Of a stretch of DNA of 64,000 bases, positions 14,541 to 23,438 are shown piece by piece. Position numbers and translations under genes: made by a program. The stretch comes from Comamonadaceae bacterium UBA2121 (GTDB taxonomy: Bacteria; Pseudomonadota; Gammaproteobacteria; Burkholderiales; Burkholderiaceae_C): the NCBI GenBank assembly GCA_002331385.1, contig DCYB01000011.1, positions 295,459-359,458 on the forward strand, written 5' to 3'. The notes under the pieces are model-generated. The model saw only the letters and a program-made list of their open reading frames with translations, was not told the origin of the DNA and ran no database searches. How positions within the stretch are numbered: position 1 is the first letter of the stretch; each line of letters begins with the position of its first letter.

Positions 14541-15539
14541 ATGAAGGCGTGCGTGGATATCGGGGGCACCAAAGTGGCCGTGGCGTTGGTGCGGGACGGC
14601 GCAGAACCGAGCGCCGATACCAACGTTCCGCCTCCGCCCTTCGCCATCCGCATGGCCGAGCCGACGGTGAAGACCGGAGCACCCTTGGCGCTCGCCACGC
14701 AGATACTCGGATTGATCGATCGCACCTGCGCAGAGGTGGGCGTGCAGCGCGACGATCTGCGCGCCACGGGTGTGTCGTCCTGCGGGCCGTTCGTGCTGCG
14801 CGACGGTTGCGTGGAAGTCGCCAACCCCAACATCTGCGGCGGCCTGGCGGGCGCGCCGCGCGGCATTGCCAATGCATGGACGCAGATTCCGCTGGAGCGC
14901 CCGTTGCGCGACGCGCTGCGCCATGTGCGCGTGGCCAACGATGCCGTGGCCGCGCTGCAAGCCGAAATGCGCTGGGGCGCGTTGCGCGGTGCCACCGACT
15001 GCGCTTACGTGACCTGGAGCACCGGAGTCGGCGTAGGGCTGTGCGTGGATGGCCGCGTGCTGCGCGGCAAAAACGGCAATGCGGGTCATGCGGGCCACAG
15101 TTTTGTCGTCGACGGAGGCGCCGACGCGCTGTGCGGCTGCGGCAATCGTGGCGATGTGGAATCGCTGGTGGCAGGCAGTGCATTCCAGCGTCGATTCGGC
15201 ATGTCTGCGCGCGAGCTGTTGCAGGCCGCCACGGATGGCGACGCCAGAGCCCTGGCCGCGACCGATGTGCTGTGCGCCGAGATGGGACGCCTGCTCTATA
15301 ACCTGACCGCCACGCTCGATCTGCAACGCATCAGTCTGGGTGGCGCGGTGTTCCTGCACCATCACGATTTGCTCCTGCCCCGGCTGCAACGCGAAGTGCA
15401 GCGCTACTTTCCGGCTCTCACCGAAGGCGTGCAATTGCGGGTGGCGGGTTTGGGTGCGCAGGTGGGCGACTACGCTGCGCTGGCCTTGGTCGCCGACGAG
15501 GCCGATGCCGCAGGCAGCGCGCCCCTCACGCCTGCTTGA
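14541..15539 (+). CDS. ROK family protein, probable sugar kinase
   Basis: The 332-residue protein begins MKACVDIGGTKVAVAL with the ROK phosphate loop DIGGTK. The catalytic base is Asp134 in VANDAVAAL, and a second ATPase-fold segment, TWSTGVGVGLCVDG, follows. It should phosphorylate a hexose such as glucose or an N-acylhexosamine; the substrate cannot be told. The usual zinc motif CXCGXXGC reads CGCGNRGD (residues 198-205), so the third cysteine is Asp205. AAGGAG six bases before the ATG fixes the start. Its 3' end overlaps the convergent otsA by 14 bp. Next to the trehalose genes, a glucokinase role is plausible. Confidence 0.85.
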   Translation: MKACVDIGGTKVAVALVRDGAEPSADTNVPPPPFAIRMAEPTVKTGAPLALATQILGLIDRTCAEVGVQRDDLRATGVSSCGPFVLRDGCVEVANPNICGGLAGAPRGIANAWTQIPLERPLRDALRHVRVANDAVAALQAEMRWGALRGATDCAYVTWSTGVGVGLCVDGRVLRGKNGNAGHAGHSFVVDGGADALCGCGNRGDVESLVAGSAFQRRFGMSARELLQAATDGDARALAATDVLCAEMGRLLYNLTATLDLQRISLGGAVFLHHHDLLLPRLQREVQRYFPALTEGVQLRVAGLGAQVGDYAALALVADEADAAGSAPLTPA

Positions 15540-16899
15540 GCGCGTCCAGGAACGCCTGACGCCACCAATGCACATTGAAGGTGCGCACGTTGTCCAGCAG
15601 CGCGCGGTGCCTGCGTTTGCGCTCTTTCAGTGGCATGTGCAGCGCGGTCTGGATGCTTTCGGCCATGCCCTGCGTGTCATATGGGTTGACGAGCAAGGCA
15701 TCGCGCAATTGCTCGGCGGCACCGGCAAAACGGGAGAGCACCAGTACCCCCGGATCGTCCGGGTCTTGCGACGCCACGTATTCCTTGGCCACCAGATTCA
15801 TGCCGTCGCGCAGCGGTGTGACCAGGCACACGCGCGATGCGCGGCACAGGGCGGGCACGCGCTTGCGTGCCACGGTGCGGTGGATGTAGCGCAGCGGCAT
15901 CCATTCCAGATCGCCGAAGTCGCCATTGATCGCGCCGCACAGTCCTTCCAGTTCCTGGCGCAAGTCCGCATAGGCGTTCACCGTGTCACGGCTTGGCGAG
16001 GCAATCATCAGCAGCGTGGCGCTGTGCTGGTTGTCAGGGTAGCGTTCGAGCAGTTCGCGGAAGGCCCGCACGCGCTGTGGGATGCCTTTGGAATAGTCGA
16101 GTCGGTCGATGCCCAGCAGCAGTTGGCGGCGCGAGTATTCGGCGCACACGCGCGCGTAGGTTTCTGCCGCTTCGGTGGTTTGCCCGAGGCGCTCAAACTC
16201 ATCGACGTCGATGCCGATGGGAAACGCCTTCACCTGTACCGTCGCGCCAAACGCTTGCAGGCGCTGGTCTGGCAGCAGCAGTGCATTGCCCTCGTTCGTC
16301 ATGTAGCGCATGCAATGCGCCACGTCGGCTTCGCTTTGCAGACCCACGAGGTCGTAGGCAAATAGCGAGCGCATCAGCCATTCGTGTTGCGGAATGGCGG
16401 CCAGGATCAACTCAGGCGGTAGCGGGATGTGCAGGAAAAACCCGATGCGCTGCTGACAGCCCAAAGCGCGCAATTCTGCGGCCAGCGGAATCAGGTGATA
16501 GTCGTGCACCCAGAGGATGTCGTCGTCGCGCAATAGCGGCTGGAGCTTGCGCGCAAACAACTGGTTGACGCGGCGGTAACCGGCCAGATCGCGCGTGTTG
16601 AACTTGGCGAGATCGAGCCGGTAGTGAAACACCGGCCACAACACGCTGTTGCTGTAGCCCTCGTAGTAACTGTCGTAGTCGCTGCGGCACAGATCGATCG
16701 TGGCCAGCGTGACCTTTCCCGATGTGCGCGTGCGCGGTGGCGCGTCGCTGCCTTCCTCGTCATCGGTGATGGCACCGCTCCAGCCGAACCACAAGCCGCC
16801 TGTCCGTTGCAGCGTTTCACCGAGCGCGACGGCCAGTCCGCCCGCTGCGGGTTTGCGGGGATCGGCGACGCGGTTGGAGATGACGACAAGACGACTCAT
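15526..16899 (-). CDS. otsA: Trehalose-6-phosphate synthase
   Basis: The 457-residue GT20 glycosyltransferase joins UDP-glucose (or another NDP-glucose) and glucose-6-phosphate. It starts MSRLVVISNRVADPRKPAAG, whose SNRV and GGLAVAL are the donor-loop signatures. ILWVHDYHLIPLAAELRALG and a C-terminal DGMNLVAKEYVASQ are diagnostic. The length is normal. It is the last gene of the minus-strand unit otsB-GH15-otsA, 39 bp after the GH15 gene. It converges with the ROK kinase gene, their 3' ends overlapping by 14 bp, leaving no room for a terminator between them. Confidence 0.96.
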   Translation of the reverse strand: MSRLVVISNRVADPRKPAAGGLAVALGETLQRTGGLWFGWSGAITDDEEGSDAPPRTRTSGKVTLATIDLCRSDYDSYYEGYSNSVLWPVFHYRLDLAKFNTRDLAGYRRVNQLFARKLQPLLRDDDILWVHDYHLIPLAAELRALGCQQRIGFFLHIPLPPELILAAIPQHEWLMRSLFAYDLVGLQSEADVAHCMRYMTNEGNALLLPDQRLQAFGATVQVKAFPIGIDVDEFERLGQTTEAAETYARVCAEYSRRQLLLGIDRLDYSKGIPQRVRAFRELLERYPDNQHSATLLMIASPSRDTVNAYADLRQELEGLCGAINGDFGDLEWMPLRYIHRTVARKRVPALCRASRVCLVTPLRDGMNLVAKEYVASQDPDDPGVLVLSRFAGAAEQLRDALLVNPYDTQGMAESIQTALHMPLKERKRRHRALLDNVRTFNVHWWRQAFLDALKQA

Positions 16900-16938
16900 T
16901 GCGGTGGGGTGCTCCTTGTGGCCCGGCGGGCGGTGGTT

Positions 16939-18783
16939 TCAGATCACCTTTTCCCACGGGGCTGACAGACAGATGGCGGCGTTGATCACCCCCACCATCG
17001 AGTAGGTTTGCGGGAAGTTTCCCCACATCTCGTGCGTGGTGGCATGCGTGTCCTCGGACAGCAATCCGAGCGGATTGCGCACCGCCAGCATCGCCTCGAA
17101 AATCTCGCGCGCCTGCGCCGTGCGGCCAATGCGCGCCAGCGCGTTGATGCGCCAGAAAGTGCAGATGTTGAACGAGGTTTCGGGTTTGCCAAAATCGTCT
17201 GCCGCTTCATAACGGCGCATGAACGGGCCGTCGCACAGCGTCGCCTCCATGGCGTCCACGGTGCTCACAAAGCGTGGATCGGCAGGATCGATCAGGCCGA
17301 CTTCGCACATCAGCAGCACGCTGGCATCGAGCTCGTTGCCGCCAAAGCTCTCAGCAAACGCCTGGCGTTTGGGCGACCAGGATTTCTCCAGAATCTCCGC
17401 TTGCATCCGGTCGGCGTGGGTGCGCCAATGCAGTGCGCGATCGGGCAACTCAAGGCGCTGGGCAATCTTGGCCAGGCGATCGCATGCGGCCCAACTCATG
17501 AGCGCTGACGAAGTGTGCACACGCGCCCGCGTGCGCAGCTCCCACATGCCCGCATCGGGTTGTCCGTACACGCGAACCGCTTGATCACCCATGCGTTCGA
17601 GATAACGGAATTCGGCCCGCCCGCCCATGCGCATCAGGCGCTCGTCGTGGAACGCCTGCGCCGCGCCCAACACGATGTTGCCGTACACGTCGTACTGGAA
17701 ATGCTCCGCCGCCTGATTGCCCACGCGCACCGGCCCCATGCCGCGATAGCCCTGCAGATGTGGCACGAACGATTCGGGCAATTGCGACTCCAGGCCGATG
17801 CCGAACAGCGGCTGCACGTGGCCGGTGGTGGCCTCCATCACGACGTTGGAGAGCCAGCGCAGGTAGTCCTCCATCGTGCCCGTTTCCGACAGGCTGTTAA
17901 GCGCCCGCACGACAAAAAAAGCATCGCGCAGCCAGCAATAGCGGTAGTCCCAGTTGCGGCCGCTGTCGGGCGACTCGGGAATGCTGGTGGTCATCGCCGC
18001 GACGATGGCACCGGTCTCTTCATAGAGCGAGAGCTTGAGCGTGATGGCCGCGCGGATCACCGCCTGCTGCCACTCCAGCGGAATGGAGAGACTGCGCGTC
18101 CACTGGCGCCAATAGGCGAGCGTTTCCTGCTCGAAATGCCGGGCGGTTTCGCCAATGGGCGACCCGAGGGATTCATCTGCACCCAACAAGAAATGCTGTT
18201 CGCGCAGCAGCACGAAGGGCTGCTCTTCGAGCACATAGGAGATGGGAGCGTCGGTGTTCAAGCGCAGCGCCGCGTTCGGCCCGACGAAGCGTACGTGGTT
18301 GCTGCCGCGCGTGATCGTCGGTGCGACTTCGCCCCATTCAAAGCGCAGCCTCAGGCGCACACGAATGCGCGGCGCGCCACGCACGGAGCGCACCTTGCGC
18401 ACCAGCATCGTGGGGCGGAAGTAGCGCCCGTGGGCCTGGAAGCGCGGCGCGAAGTCGGTGATCTCGATGGCTGCGCCCGCACTGTCGGTCAGGCGCGTGC
18501 GCAGCACGGCGGTGTTGGGCTCATACCATTGTTCTGCGGAGACCTGATTTTCCAGCTCGATGGCAAAGCGGCTGCCCGCCTCGCCCGGTTGCAGCAGCGC
18601 ATTGAACACCGGATCACCATCGAAGCGCGGCAGGCACCACCAGACGATGTCGCCATGCGCGTCCACCAGCGCGCTGATCGCGCAATTGCCGATCACGCCG
18701 AGATTCAGCGAGGGGCTGGCTGGCGGTCGAAAGTGGCGCGGTGTGTGCGTGGCGGTTTCGGGTGTGTTGGGGGAAATCTTCAA
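16939..18783 (-). CDS. Glycoside hydrolase family 15 protein (glucoamylase/trehalase-like)
   Basis: This cytoplasmic protein of about 614 residues has an N-terminal beta domain (NLGVIGNCAISALVDAHGDIVW, read in parts) and a C-terminal (alpha/alpha)6 barrel. The barrel includes RNWDYRYCWLRDAFF and NICTFWRINALARIG, where one catalytic acid is expected. GH15 members hydrolyse alpha-glucans; a mycobacterial branch is a trehalase. I place the start at TTG 18783, because GGAGGG lies nine bases upstream and this leaves a four-base gap after otsB. An in-frame ATG at 18801 or GTG at 18807 would overlap otsB and lacks a ribosome site. It lies between otsB and otsA. Confidence 0.88.
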   Translation of the reverse strand: MKISPNTPETATHTPRHFRPPASPSLNLGVIGNCAISALVDAHGDIVWWCLPRFDGDPVFNALLQPGEAGSRFAIELENQVSAEQWYEPNTAVLRTRLTDSAGAAIEITDFAPRFQAHGRYFRPTMLVRKVRSVRGAPRIRVRLRLRFEWGEVAPTITRGSNHVRFVGPNAALRLNTDAPISYVLEEQPFVLLREQHFLLGADESLGSPIGETARHFEQETLAYWRQWTRSLSIPLEWQQAVIRAAITLKLSLYEETGAIVAAMTTSIPESPDSGRNWDYRYCWLRDAFFVVRALNSLSETGTMEDYLRWLSNVVMEATTGHVQPLFGIGLESQLPESFVPHLQGYRGMGPVRVGNQAAEHFQYDVYGNIVLGAAQAFHDERLMRMGGRAEFRYLERMGDQAVRVYGQPDAGMWELRTRARVHTSSALMSWAACDRLAKIAQRLELPDRALHWRTHADRMQAEILEKSWSPKRQAFAESFGGNELDASVLLMCEVGLIDPADPRFVSTVDAMEATLCDGPFMRRYEAADDFGKPETSFNICTFWRINALARIGRTAQAREIFEAMLAVRNPLGLLSEDTHATTHEMWGNFPQTYSMVGVINAAICLSAPWEKVI

Positions 18784-18787
18784 CGCA

Positions 18788-19555
18788 TCAACCCTCCACA
18801 TCGGCACTCAACGGACCGGCCGCGCGCGCCTGCCGTGTAAGCCATGTGCGCACCTGTTGTGCGTTCGCGCAGCGGTGGCGCGCCATGGTGGGGCCGGGAC
18901 CCACTTTGACGGAGATGCCGCCCAGCATGGTAGTCACCTCGAACGCGGATTCATCCGTGACGTCATCGCCGACAAACACCGGAATGCGCCCTTCGAAAGG
19001 CGCGTGCTGCATGATCTGGCGCACCGCCCGACCCTTGTTGTTGCCGATCGGCTTGAGCTCGACCACGCATTTACCGCGCAGCACTTCTGTGCCCGGCATG
19101 CGCAGCGCCAGCCGGCGCATGGCGGCAAGGCAATGCGATTCCAGTTCTTTGGCTTCGCGATAGTGCAGCGCGACGCTGGCGTGCTTGGTCTCCACCAGCA
19201 GTGCGGGCCAGGTCGCGAGCATGGGGCGCAACTCGCGCAGCGCCTCATTGATGTCGGGTGCCTGCCCCACGCCGGACGAGCAGGTGCGCACCGCGCTGTG
19301 CATGCGCACACGCGCGCCATGTTCGCTCGCCACAACCAGATGCAGCGGGGAAAGAAAGTGGTCGATGTCGTCCAGATCGCGACCAGTGACAATGGCCAGC
19401 GCGCCATCCAGCCGCGTTTGCACTGTGCGCAGCGATTCCAGCAACGAAGCGCTCACGCGCACGCCATCGGGCCGCGGCGCGATGTCTACGAGCGTGCCAT
19501 CAAAGTCCAAAAGCAGCGCATGTTGCGCTGTCAGCGAGGGAAGTCCTTGCGTCAT
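18788..19555 (-). CDS. otsB: Trehalose-6-phosphate phosphatase
   Basis: This 255-residue HAD phosphatase has motif I as LLLDFDGTLVDIAP (Asp nucleophile), KPIGNNKGRAV with the HAD lysine, and motif IV as FVGDDVTDESAF. It removes phosphate from trehalose-6-phosphate to give trehalose. I chose the ATG at 19555, which places about 14 residues before motif I as in relatives. Earlier in-frame ATGs at 19570 and 19576 would only add hydrophobic residues. It leads the minus-strand unit otsB-GH15-otsA, so synthase and phosphatase are expressed together. Confidence 0.93.
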   Translation of the reverse strand: MTQGLPSLTAQHALLLDFDGTLVDIAPRPDGVRVSASLLESLRTVQTRLDGALAIVTGRDLDDIDHFLSPLHLVVASEHGARVRMHSAVRTCSSGVGQAPDINEALRELRPMLATWPALLVETKHASVALHYREAKELESHCLAAMRRLALRMPGTEVLRGKCVVELKPIGNNKGRAVRQIMQHAPFEGRIPVFVGDDVTDESAFEVTTMLGGISVKVGPGPTMARHRCANAQQVRTWLTRQARAAGPLSADVEG

Positions 19556-19772
19556 CACAGCGATGACCATACCCATCGCAGCGAGAAAAATCCAGTAGTC
19601 CAACGCCTTGGAGGGTTGTAGTCATGATTGAAATTTCCGACGTGCACTCTATATTCATTGAATCCGGTGCGCGCATGAGAGTGAGCGTGCATCCCCAATC
19701 GCATCACAAGGCGGATGGCAGCGCTCCTGTTATCTCGCTGTCATTGATGTAATTCACAATTTTGAGCACCCC

Positions 19773-20210
19773 ATGACTGACACCACCATGCACATCGTCT
19801 GCCCTCATTGCCACAAGACCAATCGCATCGCCGCCGATCAACTGGGGGGTGAGGCGAACTGCGGCAACTGCCATCAGCCGCTGCTGACGGGTGAGCCCGT
19901 TGCGCTGGATGCTGAGAGTTTTGGGAAGCACATCGGACGCAGCCAGTTTCCTGTCGTGGTCGATTTCTGGGCACCGTGGTGCGGCCCGTGTCGCATGATG
20001 GCGCCAGCGTATGCACAGGCAGCGCAGACATTGCGCACCAAGGCCCAGTTCGCCAAGCTCGATACCGAGGCGCACCCGCAGACCGCCGCGCCCTTCAACA
20101 TCCGCAGCATTCCAACGATGGCGGTGTTCCGCGAAGGCAAGGAACTGGCGCGCATCTCCGGCGCACTGCCTGCGGGCGAGATCGTGCGTTGGGTCGAATC
20201 AGTGGTGTGA
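19773..20210 (+). CDS. trxC: Thioredoxin 2 (zinc-ribbon thioredoxin)
   Basis: The protein has 145 residues. An N-terminal zinc ribbon is built from CPHCHKTN (residues 10-17) and CGNC (about 31-34). It is followed by a thioredoxin fold with the redox centre WAPWCGPCRMM and the cis-proline in SIPTMAVF. TrxC is a cytoplasmic disulfide reductase that is oxidative-stress induced in other bacteria. It is monocistronic, and its end lies 37 bp from the convergent cca gene. Confidence 0.95.
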   Translation: MTDTTMHIVCPHCHKTNRIAADQLGGEANCGNCHQPLLTGEPVALDAESFGKHIGRSQFPVVVDFWAPWCGPCRMMAPAYAQAAQTLRTKAQFAKLDTEAHPQTAAPFNIRSIPTMAVFREGKELARISGALPAGEIVRWVESVV

Positions 20211-20247
20211 GCGCCGCTGGGGCTGGGTGTCGAATGCCGACAGGCTG

Positions 20248-21540
20248 TCATGCGCTGGCATGGCCAGCCTCGCCGCCATCGCGTGGCGCGTTATCCGTTT
20301 CGTGGCACAGCCATTCGTGCAGGGCGTCGCGGCGCGCATCGGCAATCGCCAGGCCAATCGCTTCGCCCTTGAGGCCGCGCCTGGCCGCCGCTGCGGCAAT
20401 GGGCGCCGTCGCCACGTCCAGCACGGATTGCAGCGCGCTGCGCAAGCGCGCGCGCTGCGGGTAGGGGCGGTTGGCAAAACCCAATCTGCCGCGTGCATCG
20501 CATTCGCAGGCCAGCAGGGCGTGCTCGAAGCGCTCGGGCTTGCGGATCGCATCGCAGCGCTCAAACAGGCGCAGCATGGCGCTGGCGTTGAGGTCGCCGC
20601 TGCGATGGATGTTGCCGTGTTCGCGCGCGACGACCACCGCCAGGTCGCGCGCATCGTTGGGCACGCGCCAGCGTTCGCAGACCTGTTCGAGCAAATCGAC
20701 GCTGCGCGACTCATGATCGTGGTGGCGTGGCAGCACATCGGCGCGCGTCGTGCCCTTGCCGAAGTCGTGGCACAGGCAGGCGAAACGCACGTTCAGCGGT
20801 GCGTCCAACTGTGCGGCCATGTCCAGCACCATCATTGCGTGCACGCCGGTGTCCACTTCTGGGTGGTATTCAGCGCGTTGGGGCACGCCCCAGAGCCGGT
20901 CCAGCTCGGGCAGCAGCACGCGCAGCGCGCCGCAGGCACGCAGCACGTCGAACATGCGCGACGGGCGGTGCTCCATGAGGCCGCGAGCGATCTCCTGCCA
21001 CACGCGCTCGGGCACGAGGTGATCGACTTCGCCGTCTGACACCATCTCGCTCATCAGCCCGATGGTCTCGGGCGCGACGGTGAAATCCGCAAAGCGGGCC
21101 GCAAAGCGCGCAATGCGCAGGATGCGCACCGGGTCTTCGCGGAAGGCCTCGGTCACGTGGCGCAGCACCTTGTCGTGCAGGTCGCGCAGGCCGTAGTAGG
21201 GATCGACCACGGCGTGGGGCGAGCCATCCCAATCGACGGGCGCTGCCATGGCGTTGACGGTGAGGTCGCGCCGCGAGAGGTCTTCCTCCAGCGTCACGTC
21301 CGGCGAGGTGAGCACGACGAAGCCGCGGTAGCCGCGCCCGCTTTTGCGTTCGGTGCGTGCGAGCGCGTATTCCTCATGCGTTTCGGGGTGCAGGAACACG
21401 GGGAAGTCCCGCCCCACGGCCACGTAGCCCAGGCGCGTCATCGCCTCGGGCGTGGTGCCCACCACGACCCAATCGCGGTCATGGACCGCGTTGCCCATCA
21501 GCCGGTCGCGCACGGCGCCGCCCACCATATAGATCTGCAT
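20248..21540 (-). CDS. cca: Multifunctional CCA tRNA nucleotidyltransferase
   Basis: The enzyme has 430 residues. It adds or repairs the 3' CCA of tRNAs without a template. The N-terminal nucleotidyltransferase domain begins MQIYMVGGAVRDRLMG, with VHDRDWVVVG carrying the metal-binding Asp pair and SRRDLTVNAMA selecting the base. The C-terminal HD domain (EVDTGVHAMMVLD, CLCHDFGKG) supports the phosphodiesterase and phosphatase activities of the multifunctional form. The true start is the ATG at 21540; the frame stays open 90 bases further upstream, but those codons are not family-like. Confidence 0.95.
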   Translation of the reverse strand: MQIYMVGGAVRDRLMGNAVHDRDWVVVGTTPEAMTRLGYVAVGRDFPVFLHPETHEEYALARTERKSGRGYRGFVVLTSPDVTLEEDLSRRDLTVNAMAAPVDWDGSPHAVVDPYYGLRDLHDKVLRHVTEAFREDPVRILRIARFAARFADFTVAPETIGLMSEMVSDGEVDHLVPERVWQEIARGLMEHRPSRMFDVLRACGALRVLLPELDRLWGVPQRAEYHPEVDTGVHAMMVLDMAAQLDAPLNVRFACLCHDFGKGTTRADVLPRHHDHESRSVDLLEQVCERWRVPNDARDLAVVVAREHGNIHRSGDLNASAMLRLFERCDAIRKPERFEHALLACECDARGRLGFANRPYPQRARLRSALQSVLDVATAPIAAAAARRGLKGEAIGLAIADARRDALHEWLCHETDNAPRDGGEAGHASA

Positions 21541-21671
21541 GTGCCGAGTGTAGTGGCGTGGCAGAGGAATTTGCTGTGGCATCCGCGTGCGGGCGCGTGA
21601 CATGGGCCAGCCAGCGGTAGTATTTCGCACCGACCTGAATGAGGCCGGTCAGCAACATGAAGGAATTTCCC

Positions 21672-22628
21672 ATGCACAGCAGCAAGGCTGCGATTGCCAT
21701 CGTCGGGGCGGGCAGCATCGGCGTGGCGTTTGCCATTGTTTTCGCGCGCACCGGTCACACCGTGCGTTTGTTCGATCTGGACGCCGCTGCGCGGGAGCGC
21801 GCCAGCGCCACCTTCGCTGAGCGGTTGCGCGACCTGGCCCAGGCCGGTTTGCAGGATGCCGCAGACATCGACGCCACGCGCGCACGTCTGACGATTTGCA
21901 GTGATCTGGCAGATGCGGTGCACGCCGCCGATCTGGTGCTGGAGTGCGCGCCGGAGCGCGTGGACATCAAGCGTGAACTGTTCGCGCAGCTCGACCGGTT
22001 GGCGCCTGCGCACGCGGTGCTGGCCAGTGCGTCGTCGGCGCTGCCCGCATCGCAATACTGTGCCGATCTGCCGGGCCGCGCGCGCTGCCTGGTGCTGCAT
22101 CCGGGCAATCCGCCGTATCTGATTCCTGTGCTCGAAGTCGTGCCGTCGCCGTTCACCGATTTGCAGACCGTGGAGCGTGCGCAAGCCATTGCCGCTGGCG
22201 CCGGACTCAAGCCGGTGCTGGTGGCCAAGGAGGTGGAAGGCTTCGTCTTCAACCGCCTGCAGGGCGCATTGCTGCGGGAAGCCTATTGTCTGGTGCGCGA
22301 TGGCGTGGCGAGTGTGGCGGACATCGACACCGTGGTGCGCGATGGGCTGGGTATGCGCTGGTCGGTGATTGGCCCGTTCGAGACCGTGGACCTCAACACG
22401 CGCGGCGGCATCGCATCGCACGCGGTGAAGATGGGGCCTGCCTACGAGCGCATGGGCAAGGAGCGCGGCCAGAACGATCCGTGGACGCCGGATCTGGTCG
22501 CCAAGGTCGAGGCGCAGCGCCGCGCCACGCTGCCGATCGATCAGTGGGAAGACCGCGTGGCATGGCGCGACCGTGAACTGATGAAGGTGGTGCGGCTGCG
22601 CAGCCAGCGCCATCCCGACCAGGGCTGA
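21672..22628 (+). CDS. 3-hydroxyacyl-CoA dehydrogenase family protein, lambda-crystallin-like
   Basis: The 318-residue protein has a Rossmann NAD site (AIVGAGSIGVAFAIVFARTG) and the helical C-terminal dimerisation domain. HPGNPPYLIPVLEVVPSP, EVEGFVFNRLQGALLREA and DGLGMRWSVIGPFET closely recall lambda-crystallin / L-gulonate 3-dehydrogenase (CRYL1) and the short 3-hydroxyacyl-CoA dehydrogenases of Burkholderiales. It should oxidise an L-3-hydroxy acid or acyl-CoA with NAD; the substrate is open. AAGGAA six bases before the ATG at 21672 supports this start over in-frame codons upstream. It stands alone, converging with a GST gene. Confidence 0.88.
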   Translation: MHSSKAAIAIVGAGSIGVAFAIVFARTGHTVRLFDLDAAARERASATFAERLRDLAQAGLQDAADIDATRARLTICSDLADAVHAADLVLECAPERVDIKRELFAQLDRLAPAHAVLASASSALPASQYCADLPGRARCLVLHPGNPPYLIPVLEVVPSPFTDLQTVERAQAIAAGAGLKPVLVAKEVEGFVFNRLQGALLREAYCLVRDGVASVADIDTVVRDGLGMRWSVIGPFETVDLNTRGGIASHAVKMGPAYERMGKERGQNDPWTPDLVAKVEAQRRATLPIDQWEDRVAWRDRELMKVVRLRSQRHPDQG

Positions 22629-22662
22629 TTGCGGCGCACGCAAGCGCCATCGCGCTGACGCT

Positions 22663-23346
22663 TCAGCGCCGTGCGCGATACGGTTCGTCGAACGCGATGA
22701 AGTCCTGTTCGGCCAGCGCGCCCTGCACCCACGCCGTCACGCCGGGCAAGGCCATCACGCGGTCGATATAGGCGCGGATGGGTGCGGGCACTGGCAAGGC
22801 GTAGGTCACGATGCGCGAGCACACCGGGGCGTAGAACGCATCGGCGATGGTGAATTCGCCAAACAGCATGGGCCCGCCAGATCGATCGAGTAACGCGCCC
22901 CACATGTCCGCCAGCCGCTGCACGTCGGCGCGCACAGAGGCGTGATCGCGCCAGATGACTTCGCCGACGTGCGCCAGATTCGCCTCGATGTTCATGCCGC
23001 AATGCGTGCGCAGTGCGGTAAAGCCGCTGTGCATCTCGGCGCTCACGCTGCGGGCGATGGCGCGTGCCTTGGCGTCAGCGGGCCAGAGGTGCTTGTCGGG
23101 AAATTTCTCGGCCACGTATTCGGCAATTGCCAGCGTGTCCCACACGGCCAGATCGCCATCCACCAGCGCGGGCACCTTGCCGGTGGGGGAGACGTTTTTC
23201 AGCGTCGCTTTGAATTTCGAATCGCTCGCAAAGCTGTCAAAGCGCACGAGGATTTCCTCAAACGGAATTCCCGCTTGCTGGAGCAGCACCCAGGGCCGCA
23301 TGGACCACGAGGAATAGTTCTTGTTGCCGATGTAGAGCTGGAGCAT
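22663..23346 (-). CDS. Glutathione S-transferase family protein
   Basis: The 227-residue protein has an N-terminal thioredoxin-like domain. NYSSWSMRPWVLLQQAGIPF includes the likely catalytic Ser, TGKVPALVDGDLAVWDT carries the cis-proline, and LAIAEYVAEKFP follows. The C-terminal helical domain has LFGEFTIADAFYAPV. It belongs to the broad cytoplasmic GST superfamily that conjugates or reduces electrophiles with glutathione. No substrate can be inferred, and neighbours give no pathway context. Confidence 0.9.
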   Translation of the reverse strand: MLQLYIGNKNYSSWSMRPWVLLQQAGIPFEEILVRFDSFASDSKFKATLKNVSPTGKVPALVDGDLAVWDTLAIAEYVAEKFPDKHLWPADAKARAIARSVSAEMHSGFTALRTHCGMNIEANLAHVGEVIWRDHASVRADVQRLADMWGALLDRSGGPMLFGEFTIADAFYAPVCSRIVTYALPVPAPIRAYIDRVMALPGVTAWVQGALAEQDFIAFDEPYRARR

Positions 23347-23438
23347 GGCCGTGATTCCGCTGGCAAAAAGGAAAGGGACATCGAGTGTAGGCCCATGCGT
23401 GGGCGGCTGTCATGCGGGCGGTGGTCTAATCCACGCCC

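Noticed and set aside
17515..18840. Plus-strand open frame of about 440 codons opposite the GH15 gene
   Set aside because: It is an antisense shadow of a well-conserved GH15 enzyme; composition (Arg/His/Ala) is typical of a shadow frame.
23347..23438. preQ1 riboswitch before queC
   Set aside because: The 92-bp gap has no recognisable preQ1 aptamer and the start appears nearly leaderless.
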